NCBI GenBank assembly: GCA_021792815.1
Contig: JAJYTX010000171.1
Span: 1 to 6,458, forward strand
Length of the DNA stretch: 6,458 nucleotides
Origin: Pseudomonadota bacterium
Lineage (GTDB): Bacteria; Pseudomonadota; Gammaproteobacteria; Steroidobacterales; Steroidobacteraceae
Direction: 5' to 3'
Shown here: positions 1-6,458 of the stretch, one piece after another
How the letters are laid out: every line of letters starts with the position of its first letter
How positions within the stretch are numbered: the stretch's first letter is position 1
Translations under genes and position numbers: made by a program
The notes under the pieces: model-generated
What the model saw: the letters and a program-made list of their open reading frames with translations, nothing else
Told to the model about the DNA's origin: nothing
Database searches by the model: none

Positions 1-886
1 GCGCGAACTGCACACGATCAAGGGAGAAGCCTCGGCGCTGAACGTGATGAGCATCGCCCGGCGCGTGCATCACCTCGAAGACATGGTGAGCGAGCTGAAA
101 GCCAAACCGGAGCTGACCGGCAACGACTTTCTGCCCGTGGTGCTCAAGCTCGATGAACTGCTGGCGCACCTGCGCGGGGTCCGGGAAATGACCGCGCGCA
201 TGATGGCGCTCAGGGTCGATCCGGCGCCAGAGGCCACCCTGAGCCTGCCGCACCTGCCGGCGGGCGCCGCACAGCAGCCGCTCGAGCCGCAGAGCGCCGC
301 GCCTTCCTGCAACGCGGCTGCCGACCTCACCACGATGCTGCAGCAGCTGTCCGCGAGGCTGGCGCAGGACCAGGGCAAGCAGATCCGGCTCACGCTCGAC
401 GGCCTGGCGCAGGTGCCGACCGCCTATCTCGGCGCCGTGAAGGATTGCGTCATCCAGATGCTGCGCAATTCCGCGGTGCACGGCATAGAGCCGTGCGAGC
501 TCCGCCGCAGCAGGGCCAAAGCCGACGCCGGCGAGGTGCGCGTGGACTTTCACTGCTCGGCGGGCGGATACGAACTCGTTTTCGAGGACGATGGCGCCGG
601 CCTGTCGCCCGAAGCACTGAAACAGGCGGCGGTACGCCGAAACATCCTGACGGGGGAACAGGCGGCGACGCTCGACGACCGGTCGGCCCTGGCGCTGATC
701 TTCCGGCCCGGCTTCTCGACTCGGGAGGAAATCTCCATGGATGCCGGGCGGGGCGTCGGCATGGATGTGGTGGCGCGCACCGTGTACGGACTCGGTGGCC
801 GGATCGGGGTGAGCACCCACCCGGGCCGATTCACCCGCTTCAAGATCGCCCTGCCGCAGGCCGTTCAGGCCCCAGCGGTCGCCTGA
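1..886 (+). CDS. CheA-like histidine kinase, Hpt plus HATPase, no CheW domain (5' partial)
   Basis: The 5' end is cut off by the window; the first complete codon is at position 2, leaving 294 residues. Residues 4-9 read HTIKGE, the HxxKGxA-type phosphotransfer (Hpt) signature, so His4 (nt 11-13) is the likely phosphorylated histidine. A Pro/Ala/Gln-rich linker follows (about residues 73-105). A CheA-type ATPase then runs from about residue 108: N box LRNSAVHGIE (154-163), G1 box DDGAG (196-200), and the segment FRPGFST...GRGVGMDVV (234-257), typical of CheA P4. The protein stops about 30 residues after that motif, so the CheW-like P5 domain that docks CheA to receptors is absent. I also see no full P3 dimerisation hairpin. 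By family it should autophosphorylate Hpt with ATP and pass phosphate to a receiver, most simply the CheY-like protein 22 nt downstream. Any sensory or receiver domains would lie upstream of the window. Kinase type is confident; its signal is unknown. Confidence 0.9.
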   Translation, partial: RELHTIKGEASALNVMSIARRVHHLEDMVSELKAKPELTGNDFLPVVLKLDELLAHLRGVREMTARMMALRVDPAPEATLSLPHLPAGAAQQPLEPQSAAPSCNAAADLTTMLQQLSARLAQDQGKQIRLTLDGLAQVPTAYLGAVKDCVIQMLRNSAVHGIEPCELRRSRAKADAGEVRVDFHCSAGGYELVFEDDGAGLSPEALKQAAVRRNILTGEQAATLDDRSALALIFRPGFSTREEISMDAGRGVGMDVVARTVYGLGGRIGVSTHPGRFTRFKIALPQAVQAPAVA

Positions 887-908
887 GCGTCGGCGCGGAC
901 GGACCGCA

Positions 909-1307
909 ATGGGCATGGAGCAGGGCATCAGCGGCGGCGACACACGGCCGGTGCGCCTGCTGATCGTCGATGACTCGAACATCATGCGACGACGCATCGA
1001 GCGCTCGCAGCAGTTCGCGGAGATCGTGGTGGTCGGCACGGCCAGCAACGGCGTGCAGGCGCTCGATCTCGCCCGGCGGACCGATCCGGACCTCGTCACC
1101 ATGGACCTGACCATGCCGCAGATGGACGGCATCGAGTGCATCGGCAGGCTGATCGAGTTCAAGCCGGCCATGCGCATCCTGGTCATCTCGGCGCTCACCG
1201 ACAAGGCGACCGCGGTGCAGGCGATGGAGCAGGGAGCGAACGGCTTCCTGCACAAGCCGTTCACCGACCGGCAGCTCAATGATGCCCTCGCCGAGCTGAT
1301 ATCCTGA
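909..1307 (+). CDS. CheY-like single-domain response regulator
   Basis: A 132-residue protein that is essentially one receiver domain with a short N-terminal extension and no output domain. The phosphorylation site has all the usual parts: acidic pair Asp21-Asp22 in LLIVDDSN, acceptor Asp66 in VTMDLTMPQMDG, switch Ser94 in LVISALTDKA and conserved Lys116 in LHKPF. It should accept phosphate from a histidine kinase and signal by protein-protein contact in the cytoplasm. The gene starts 22 nt after the CheA-like kinase and ends 29 nt before the CheX gene, so the three are probably co-transcribed, kinase first, phosphatase last. The sequence around the aspartate (DLTMPQMDG) is closer to CheY/CheB-type receivers than to OmpR-type ones. 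The ATG at 909 is used; a second ATG at 915 is possible, and neither has a strong Shine-Dalgarno (only GGAC repeats at 897-904). It may not be the flagellar CheY, since no flagellar or CheW genes are in view. Confidence 0.92.
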   Translation: MGMEQGISGGDTRPVRLLIVDDSNIMRRRIERSQQFAEIVVVGTASNGVQALDLARRTDPDLVTMDLTMPQMDGIECIGRLIEFKPAMRILVISALTDKATAVQAMEQGANGFLHKPFTDRQLNDALAELIS

Positions 1308-1336
1308 CCACGGACTGCAGAGCACAGAGCGCGCAG

Positions 1337-1783
1337 ATGCTGCGGGAAGAGGAACTGAAGACCTTTGTCGAGGGCACCACCCGGTATTTCGAGGTGGCCG
1401 CTCAGCAGCCGGCGACCATCGGCTCGCCCTACCTCCTCGAGGGCGAGCCGGCGGTGCACGATTACACTGGCATCATCACCGTTTCGGGCAAACGGCAGGG
1501 CGTGGTGTACTTCACCGCGCCCCGGGCCATGCTGACGGTGCTGTTGATGAAGATGCAGGAAAACGACTTCAGCCACGAGAGCATGCTCGACCTGGTAGGC
1601 GAGGTCGCCAACACCATCTCGGGCAACGCGCGGCGTGACTTCGGCCACGACTTCGTGATTTCGGTGCCGAGCGTGCTCACGGGAGACCAGCCGCGGATCC
1701 CGCACAAGCCGGGCACCCGTTCGTTCGTCATCCCCATCAACTGGCGCAGCCACTCCGCCAAGCTGGTCGTGTCGCTGACCTAG
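1337..1783 (+). CDS. CheX-family chemotaxis phosphatase
   Basis: A 148-residue, one-domain protein of the CheX/CheC family, which dephosphorylates CheY-like receivers. The key helix reads DLVGEVANTISGNAR (residues 85-99). It carries the paired catalytic Glu89 and Asn92 of the E-x-x-N signature, with Asp85 in the D-x3-E-x2-N pattern known from CheC/CheX proteins, followed by the GNA turn. Only one such motif is present, as in CheX; CheC has two. The remainder alternates short beta strands (GIITVSG, GVVYFTAP, VIPINW), as expected of this fold. It lies 29 nt after the CheY-like gene, which points to that protein as its substrate. A weak AGAG about 7 nt before the ATG may serve as ribosome binding site. 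The gene stops 3 nt before the end of the convergent kdpE. The family call is firm; the phosphatase role in this operon is inferred from family and position. Confidence 0.87.
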   Translation: MLREEELKTFVEGTTRYFEVAAQQPATIGSPYLLEGEPAVHDYTGIITVSGKRQGVVYFTAPRAMLTVLLMKMQENDFSHESMLDLVGEVANTISGNARRDFGHDFVISVPSVLTGDQPRIPHKPGTRSFVIPINWRSHSAKLVVSLT

Positions 1784-1786
1784 ACC

Positions 1787-2485
1787 TCAGGGCTCATCGG
1801 CGCGCAGACGATAGCCGAGGCCGGCTTCGGTGATCAGGTAGCGCGGCTTGCGCGGGTCGGGCTCGATCTTGGCGCGCAGGCTCATGATGCCCACCCGCAG
1901 GCCCCGCGAGTCCCCGAGTCGCTCCGGCCCCCACACTTCGCGGATCAGCTGATTCTGGGTCACGATCGCACCGAGATGCCGCGCGAGGCACTCGAGCAGC
2001 CGGTACTCGAGCGGCGTGAGGCGCACCTCTCCCGAGGGACTGCGCGTCTCGCGCCTGGCGAGATCGAGCTCGAGCGCGCCGAGCCGCAGGACCGGGGACG
2101 GCTCGGGGCCGCGTACGTTGCGCCTCAGGCCCGCGCGCACGCGCGCCAGCAGCTCAGGGGCGCTGAAAGGCTTGGTCACATAGTCGTCGGCGCCGGCGTC
2201 CAGGGCGGCGATCTTCTGTTCCTCCTGGGTGCGGGCCGACAGCACGATGATGGGAACGGGGGACCAGGCGCGCACCCGCCGGATGATCGAAAGCCCGTCC
2301 CCATCCGGCAGCCCCAGATCCAGCAGCAGCAGGTCCGGCTTGTGCGTGCGGGCCTCGATTTCGGCGCGCAGCGCCGAATCGGCCTCGATGACCCGATAGC
2401 GCTCGGCCTCGAGCAGCACCTTCAACACCCTGCGGATCGCCGGCTCGTCCTCGATCACCAGCACCTGGTGCATGGCTTCGGTCAC
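1787..2485 (-). CDS. kdpE: KdpE, OmpR-family response regulator of the kdp operon
   Basis: A 232-residue OmpR/PhoB-type regulator: receiver domain (about residues 6-118) plus a winged-helix DNA-binding domain (about 130-228). Receiver residues visible are Glu12-Asp13, acceptor Asp56 in LLLLDLGLPDGDG, Ser83 and Lys105 in VTKPF. The segment LGLPDGDG followed by IIVLSAR and KIAALDAGADDY matches KdpE closely, and the C-terminus shows RLTPLEYRLL, VWGP and GLGYRL. Phosphorylated by KdpD, it classically activates kdpFABC under K+ limitation. The start chosen is GTG at 2485, overlapping the kdpD stop as GTGA and preceded at 8 nt by GGGAG. An ATG at 2473 is the alternative; it would give 228 residues and put the acceptor at Asp52, the E. 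coli KdpE number. The presumed DNA-recognition helix reads SRGLRVGIMSLRAK, different from the HYLR-type helix of E. coli KdpE. Confidence 0.95.
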   Translation of the reverse strand: MTEAMHQVLVIEDEPAIRRVLKVLLEAERYRVIEADSALRAEIEARTHKPDLLLLDLGLPDGDGLSIIRRVRAWSPVPIIVLSARTQEEQKIAALDAGADDYVTKPFSAPELLARVRAGLRRNVRGPEPSPVLRLGALELDLARRETRSPSGEVRLTPLEYRLLECLARHLGAIVTQNQLIREVWGPERLGDSRGLRVGIMSLRAKIEPDPRKPRYLITEAGLGYRLRADEP

Positions 2486-5190
2486 GCGGGCGGCTCCCGC
2501 GCCGGCAGGGTGAACTCGAACCGCGCGCCCCCGCCTGCGCCCCGATGCGCTTCGATCTCGCCGCCGTGGGCCCGCACGATCGCACGGCAGATGGCGAGCC
2601 CCAGGCCGGCGCCGGCCACGGCGCCTTCGCCCGAGCCGCGTTGGAACTTCTCGAACAGCCGTTCCGGATCCCCTGGCGGGAAGCCCGCACCGTCGTCCTC
2701 CACCACGACGCGCACGTTCGCGCCCTCATCCGCCGCGGACACCGAGGCGCTTGTGCCAGGCGGGGTGTACTTGGCCAGGTTATCGAAGAGGTTCCCGAAC
2801 AGCTGCACGACGAGGCCGGCATCCACGTGGACCGGGGGCAGGTCGCGCGGCAGATGCAGCTCCACGGGATGGTCCTTCAGACGCTCATCGAGCCGCTGCA
2901 GCGCCGCACCTGCGAGATCCTCGAGCGACTGCCAGTCACGCCGCAGCGCCACCTGTCCGGACTGGAAGCGCATCAGGTCGAGCACGTTCGACACGAGGTC
3001 CGCCATCTCGCGGGCCTTGAGCTCGATGGACGCGGCGAGCTGGATCCGCTGGGCTGCCTCGAGCACCTCGCCTCGCTCGGCCAGAGTGCTCGCCGCCCCC
3101 ACCATCACCGCCAATGGCGTGCGCAGGTCGTGTGAGATCGAGGCGAGCAGCGTGTTGCGCAGACTCTCCCGTTCGGCGGCCAGGCTGGAGGCGTGGGCCA
3201 CTTCCGCGAGGCGCACCCGATCGATCGCCAGGCCGATCTGGCTGGCGAAGGTATCGAGCAGGTGGCTCTGCTCTGGCAGCAGCACGCGGCGGGGATTGAC
3301 CGGCAGCACCGCCAGGACGCCCGTGGCACGACTCTCGTCACCGAGCGGCACATACAGCGCCGGCGCCGCCGGCAGCGTATCCGAGCCCAGACCCGCGCGC
3401 CGGCCGTGGTCGTTGACCCACTGCGCAACGGCCAGGTCCGCCCCGCGCAGGGAATTCTCGAGCGCCGGGCCCGCGGGACGCTGCAATTTTCCCTCCCAGT
3501 CCGGCAGCAGAACGACCGCCCGGCACTGAAACACCTCGGCCACATGACGCACCGCGACACTCGCCATGCTTTCGATGCCGCGGGTGACGGCGAGCTCGCG
3601 GCTCATGGCATACAGGGCCGCCGTGCGCCGCTCGCGGGCTCCGGCAACCCGCGTCTGCTGACGCACGTTGGCCGTCAGAGTCGCGATGACGAGGCCGATG
3701 GTCAGCATGGCACCGAACGTCACGAAGTACTGCACGTCGGACACGGCGAACGTGAAGCGCGGCGGAACGAAGCAGTAATCGAAAATCAGCACGTTGAGCA
3801 CGGCCGTCAGCGCCGAGGGGCCGCGCCCCAACCTCAGCCCGGCCACCGTGACGCCGAGCAGATACACCATGGCGAGATTCGAGAGCTTGAAGTGCGGATA
3901 CATCCCGAATGCGAGCAGCGTGCACAGCACGCTGATGCCCGCGGCCCAGCCGTAGCGGTCCCGGCGCAGCGCCGCTTCGGGAGCGGGTCCTGCCATATGA
4001 AACGGCGAGGTGCGTGGCTTCAGCGCATCCGCCGGCGCCACCACCACCACATCGAATCCCTTGGCCCGTTTGACCAGCGTGCTCGACGTCGAGCCTCGGA
4101 CCCACGCGCGCCAGCCGCGCCGCTTGGGCGTGCCGACCAGAATGCGAGTGGCGCCGCGCATCTGCGCGTACTCGAGCAGCGCGGCGGCGGCCGAGGGTCC
4201 GTCGAGCGTCACGGTCTCCGCCCCGAGCGATTCCGCCAGGCGCAGCACCGCAATGCGCCGGTTGCGGTCCGCATCCGACAGGCGCAACAGCGCCGGCGTC
4301 TCGACGTACACGACCGTCCAACGGGCGGCGAACGCATCCGCGGTACGCTTGCCGGTCCGCACCAGTTGCTCGGCCTGCAGGTCCGGTCCGACCGCGACCA
4401 GGATGTGATCGCCGGCGATGCGCGCGCCGGGACCGGCCGAGCGCATGGCGCGCGAGGCGGCCTCGACACGCTCGGCAACGCGGCGCAGCGCGATCTCGCG
4501 CAGCGCCATGAGGTTGGGCTTGCGGAAAAAGCGTTCGACGGCGCCGGCCACGGCTTCCGACACGTAGACCTTTCCGGCATGCAACCGCGCCAGCAGATCG
4601 TCGGCCGGCAGGTCGATCAGCTCGATGTCGTCGGCTTCATCGAACACCCTGTCGGGCAGGGTCTCGCTCTGACGGACACCGGTGGTCTGGTAGATGAGAT
4701 CGTTCAGGCTCTCGAGATGCTGGACGTTGACCGTGGTCCAGACGCTGATGCCCGCCTCGAGCAGCTCCTCGATGTCCTGCCAGCGCTTGGGGTGACGCGG
4801 CTGGGGCACGCCGCCGGTGAGGTTGGAGTGGGCGAGCTCATCGACCAGCAGCACGGCCGGCCGGCGCGCGAGCGCCGCATCGAGATCGAATTCCTGGCGC
4901 AGGATTCCCTTGTAACTCACCGCGAGCGTCGCCAGCCGCTCGAGCCCTTCGGCGAGACGCTCGGTTTCCGGGCGGCCGTGCGGCTCGAGGTAGCCGATCA
5001 CGATGTCGCTGCCGCCAGCCCGGGCGACGCGCGCCGCCTCCAGCATGGAGAAGGTCTTGCCCACTCCGGCGGAAGCGCCGAAGAAGATTCTCAGACGACC
5101 GCGGGCCGCGCGCGCCTCCTCCGCCTTGACGCGCGCCAGCAGTTGATCCGGATCAGGTCGTGTCTCGCCCAAGGGATCGGTGCGGCTCAT
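2482..5190 (-). CDS. kdpD: KdpD, membrane sensor histidine kinase for K+ limitation
   Basis: About 902 residues, close to the 894 of E. coli KdpD, with the full domain order. Numbered from the ATG at 5190: KdpD N-terminal domain with Walker A GASAGVGKT (38-46) and LLVDELAHSN (114-123); a universal-stress-like domain (about 241-385, with ILVGTPKRRGW); four closely spaced membrane helices (about 413-509); a GAF-like region (about 520-655); the phospho-acceptor helix SISHDLRTP with His687; and an ATPase domain with N box NLFDNLAKYTP, G1 DDGAG and G2 GAGLGLA (860-866). It senses low K+/osmotic stress and phosphorylates or dephosphorylates KdpE. The ATG at 5190 begins just before the conserved RPDPDQLL start of the family; an in-frame TTG at 5214 adds 8 residues. 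Neither start has a good Shine-Dalgarno, and an inverted-repeat spacer precedes them. The stop overlaps the kdpE GTG, so the two are probably translationally coupled. Confidence 0.97.
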   Translation of the reverse strand: MSRTDPLGETRPDPDQLLARVKAEEARAARGRLRIFFGASAGVGKTFSMLEAARVARAGGSDIVIGYLEPHGRPETERLAEGLERLATLAVSYKGILRQEFDLDAALARRPAVLLVDELAHSNLTGGVPQPRHPKRWQDIEELLEAGISVWTTVNVQHLESLNDLIYQTTGVRQSETLPDRVFDEADDIELIDLPADDLLARLHAGKVYVSEAVAGAVERFFRKPNLMALREIALRRVAERVEAASRAMRSAGPGARIAGDHILVAVGPDLQAEQLVRTGKRTADAFAARWTVVYVETPALLRLSDADRNRRIAVLRLAESLGAETVTLDGPSAAAALLEYAQMRGATRILVGTPKRRGWRAWVRGSTSSTLVKRAKGFDVVVVAPADALKPRTSPFHMAGPAPEAALRRDRYGWAAGISVLCTLLAFGMYPHFKLSNLAMVYLLGVTVAGLRLGRGPSALTAVLNVLIFDYCFVPPRFTFAVSDVQYFVTFGAMLTIGLVIATLTANVRQQTRVAGARERRTAALYAMSRELAVTRGIESMASVAVRHVAEVFQCRAVVLLPDWEGKLQRPAGPALENSLRGADLAVAQWVNDHGRRAGLGSDTLPAAPALYVPLGDESRATGVLAVLPVNPRRVLLPEQSHLLDTFASQIGLAIDRVRLAEVAHASSLAAERESLRNTLLASISHDLRTPLAVMVGAASTLAERGEVLEAAQRIQLAASIELKAREMADLVSNVLDLMRFQSGQVALRRDWQSLEDLAGAALQRLDERLKDHPVELHLPRDLPPVHVDAGLVVQLFGNLFDNLAKYTPPGTSASVSAADEGANVRVVVEDDGAGFPPGDPERLFEKFQRGSGEGAVAGAGLGLAICRAIVRAHGGEIEAHRGAGGGARFEFTLPAREPPA
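2494..2498 (-). promoter_or_regulatory. Probable ribosome binding site of kdpE inside kdpD
   Basis: Minus-strand GGGAG lies within the last codons of kdpD, 8 nt before the GTG at 2485. It supports the GTG over the ATG at 2473, which would be 20 nt away. The evidence is spacing and composition only, and the region is GC-rich enough for a chance match. Confidence 0.45.
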
Positions 5191-5269
5191 GCGTGTGATG
5201 GGGCATCGCGGCAATCGCCCGCGCGCCGGCGCGCTTCGCCGGCGAGGTGCGGCGCGACTGCAGGTCCGT
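5191..5269 (-). other. kdpC-kdpD spacer with clustered inverted repeats
   Basis: A 79 nt non-coding spacer, the longest in the window. It holds CGCCGGCG twice (5224-5231 and 5237-5244), able to form an 8 bp GC-only stem with a 5 nt loop. Overlapping this is the perfect 14 nt palindrome GCGCGCCGGCGCGC (5221-5234). A weaker 5 bp stem lies at 5207-5223 and GATGGGGCATC at 5197-5207 can form a 4 bp stem just before the kdpD ATG. There is no U-run after the main stem, so a standard intrinsic terminator is unlikely. It may slow translation of kdpD, protect upstream mRNA ends, or simply reflect high GC. Confidence 0.45.
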
Positions 5270-5842
5270 TCAATGCATCCGCTCGAGGGCCAGGTTGAGT
5301 TCCAGTACGTTGACGCGCGGCTCGCCGATCATCCCGAGCAACCTACCGCTTGCATGAGCGGCAATCAATGCCCGCACGCGGGGCAGCGGCAGGCCGCGGG
5401 CACGGGCGACCCGGCCGGCCTGGTAATAGGCCGCCGCCACGCTGATGTCCGGATCCAGACCGCTCGCCGAGGCGGTCACCAGATCCACCGGTATGGGCGC
5501 GCGGTTGCCCGGATCGGCGGCCCGCAGCGCCGCGATGCGCGCCTTCACCGCATCGATCAACGCCGGGTTGAGCGGCCCCAGATTGGACCCGGTCGAATCA
5601 AGACCGTTGTAGGGCTGCGGACCGGTCGCCGAGGGCCGGCTCCAGAAGTAGTTCGGATCGCTGAAGGGCTGGCCGATCAGACGCGAGCCGATCAGCCTGC
5701 CGTCGCGGACGATGAGGCTGCCGGCGGCCTGGGCGGGGAACAGCACCTGCGCCACACCCGTGACCACCAGCGGATACGCGATGCCGGTGATCGCGGTCAT
5801 GACGATCAGCAGCGCGATCGCCGGCCGGAGGATGTCTTTCAT
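5270..5842 (-). CDS. kdpC: KdpC, subunit of the K+-transporting KdpFABC ATPase
   Basis: A complete 190-residue KdpC, the usual family length. One N-terminal membrane helix (about residues 7-34, starting [20 protein letters not shown]) anchors a periplasmic domain. The family blocks are all present in order: [20 protein letters not shown] (60-79), [11 protein letters not shown] (83-93), [12 protein letters not shown] (120-131) and [14 protein letters not shown] (173-186). KdpC assists the KdpA channel-like subunit and the KdpB ATPase in the high-affinity K+ pump; it has been proposed to raise nucleotide or K+ affinity, and its exact role is less settled. The ATG at 5842 lies 10 nt after the kdpB stop and has a clear GAGAGG Shine-Dalgarno overlapping that stop, a typical close-packed operon junction. 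A 79 nt spacer separates it from kdpD downstream. Nothing looks truncated. Confidence 0.97.
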   Translation of the reverse strand: MKDILRPAIALLIVMTAITGIAYPLVVTGVAQVLFPAQAAGSLIVRDGRLIGSRLIGQPFSDPNYFWSRPSATGPQPYNGLDSTGSNLGPLNPALIDAVKARIAALRAADPGNRAPIPVDLVTASASGLDPDISVAAAYYQAGRVARARGLPLPRVRALIAAHASGRLLGMIGEPRVNVLELNLALERMH

Positions 5843-5848
5843 GGCGTA

Positions 5849-5854
5849 CCTCTC
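5849..5854 (-). promoter_or_regulatory. Ribosome binding site of kdpC
   Basis: Read on the minus strand, GAGAGG ends 6 nt before the kdpC ATG (5842) and overlaps the kdpB TGA stop (5853-5855). Ribosomes ending kdpB would reach the kdpC start directly, which fits matched subunit production. Confidence 0.7.
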
Positions 5855-6458
5855 AGACCAGGTGGACGAGCTGCAGACACATGTCGATGAGCTTGATCCC
5901 GGCGAACGGCACGAGGATGCCGCCCAGACCGTAGATCAGCAGATTGCGCCGCAGCAGCGTCACGGCGCCGAGCGGCCGGTAGCGCACGCCCTTCAGGGCG
6001 AGTGGAATCAGCGCGACGATGACCAGGGCGTTGAAGATCACCGCCGAGAGGATCGCCGAGAAGGGACTGGCCAGGCGCATGATGTTGAGCGCGTTGAGCT
6101 GCGGATAAGTGGTGGCGAAGGCCGCCGGAATGATGGCGAAATACTTGGCAATGTCATTGGCGATGCTGAAGGTGGTGAGCGATCCGCGGGTCATCAGCAT
6201 CTGCTTGCCCGTCTCCACCACCTCGATCAGCTTGGTGGGATTGGAGTCGAGGTCGACCATGTTGCCGGCTTCCTTGGCCGCCTGGGTGCCGGTGTTCATC
6301 GCCACCGCCACGTCGGCCTGCGCGAGCGCCGGCGCGTCGTTGGTGCCGTCGCCGGTCATCGCGACCAGGCGCCCCTCCGACTGGTGTCTGCGGATCAGTT
6401 CGAGCTTCGCTTCCGGCGTCGCCTCGGCGAGAAAGTCATCGACTCCCGCCTCCGCGGC
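5853..6458 (-). CDS. kdpB: KdpB, catalytic P-type ATPase subunit of KdpFABC (C-terminal part)
   Basis: The last 201 residues of KdpB; the 5' two thirds lie beyond the right edge (E. coli KdpB has 682 residues). The reading frame stays open to position 6458. It begins [19 protein letters not shown] and contains [11 protein letters not shown] (fragment residues 35-45), the P-type ATPase hinge motif that helps bind Mg2+ in the phosphorylation domain. The following [10 protein letters not shown] keeps the Asp and Lys (fragment 102 and 105) equivalent to E. coli Asp583 and Lys586, known to matter for coupling ATP use to K+ transport. At least three C-terminal membrane segments follow ([52 protein letters not shown]). 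The nucleotide-binding domain and phosphorylated Asp of the DKTGT motif are outside the window. It hydrolyses ATP to drive K+ uptake through KdpA. The internal ATG at 6359 is not the true start. Confidence 0.97.
   Translation of the reverse strand, partial: AAEAGVDDFLAEATPEAKLELIRRHQSEGRLVAMTGDGTNDAPALAQADVAVAMNTGTQAAKEAGNMVDLDSNPTKLIEVVETGKQMLMTRGSLTTFSIANDIAKYFAIIPAAFATTYPQLNALNIMRLASPFSAILSAVIFNALVIVALIPLALKGVRYRPLGAVTLLRRNLLIYGLGGILVPFAGIKLIDMCLQLVHLV

Noticed and set aside
445..963. A 172-codon frame overlapping the CheA-like kinase on the same strand.
   Set aside because: The kinase frame carries the N, G1 and G2 motifs through this region; the alternative is Arg/Gly-rich shadow translation.
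1775..1795. Small hairpin CTGA...TCAG at the convergent stop codons as a bidirectional terminator.
   Set aside because: Only 4 bp with an 8 nt loop and no flanking A or U tracts, so it is within chance expectation.
1976..3529. A 517-codon open frame on the + strand, antisense to kdpE and kdpD.
   Set aside because: It covers two clear genes on the opposite strand and its translation is Arg/Ser/Pro/Ala-rich with no family resemblance.
5224..5244. Intrinsic terminator between kdpC and kdpD.
   Set aside because: The stem is strong but no run of U follows it on the minus strand, and kdpDE is normally transcribed with kdpFABC, at least by read-through.
3193..5298. A 701-codon open frame on the + strand, antisense to kdpD.
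   Set aside because: It is a mirror of the kdpD codon pattern in high-GC DNA. Its protein is a low-complexity mix of Arg, His, Gln, Ala and Gly with no domain, while kdpD on the other strand is fully recognisable.
5853..6359. A short complete 168-residue gene starting at the ATG at 6359.
   Set aside because: The frame stays open to the window edge and the upstream residues match KdpB, so this is the 3' part of kdpB and not a separate or truncated gene.

Overview
This is a gene-dense, high-GC window (about two thirds G+C by eye) from a bacterial chromosome. The complete kdp potassium-uptake genes resemble proteobacterial ones, including the E. coli versions. I infer a free-living, high-GC proteobacterium, possibly a gammaproteobacterium of the Xanthomonadales/Nevskiales type, but the sequence alone cannot fix the lineage. 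No RNA genes, mobile elements, CRISPR arrays or long non-coding stretches were seen.

Left part (1-1783, + strand): a compact chemotaxis-like phosphorelay of three genes with 22 and 29 nt gaps. First comes the C-terminal part of a CheA-like kinase with a phosphotransfer (Hpt) histidine and a CheA-type ATPase, but no CheW-binding domain. Next is a single-domain CheY-like response regulator, then a CheX-family phosphatase. Together they form a possible kinase-receiver-phosphatase circuit. The missing CheW-like domain and the absence of cheW or receptor genes in view suggest it is not part of a classical chemoreceptor array. Its output is unknown.

Right part (1787-6458, - strand): the distal part of a kdp operon in the order kdpB (3' part, running off the right edge), kdpC, kdpD, kdpE. 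KdpB and KdpC are subunits of the high-affinity K+-transporting P-type ATPase. KdpD is the membrane sensor kinase and KdpE its OmpR-type response regulator, which classically activates kdpFABC when K+ is scarce. kdpB/kdpC are closely spaced and kdpD/kdpE overlap by a GTGA, so co-translation is likely. The only sizeable spacer is 79 nt between kdpC and kdpD. It is rich in inverted repeats and gives kdpD no clear ribosome binding site. The operon promoter lies outside the window.

The two units converge tail to tail, with only 3 nt between the stop codons of the CheX gene and kdpE. The kdp half looks conventional. The less ordinary part is the CheA-like/CheY/CheX trio.
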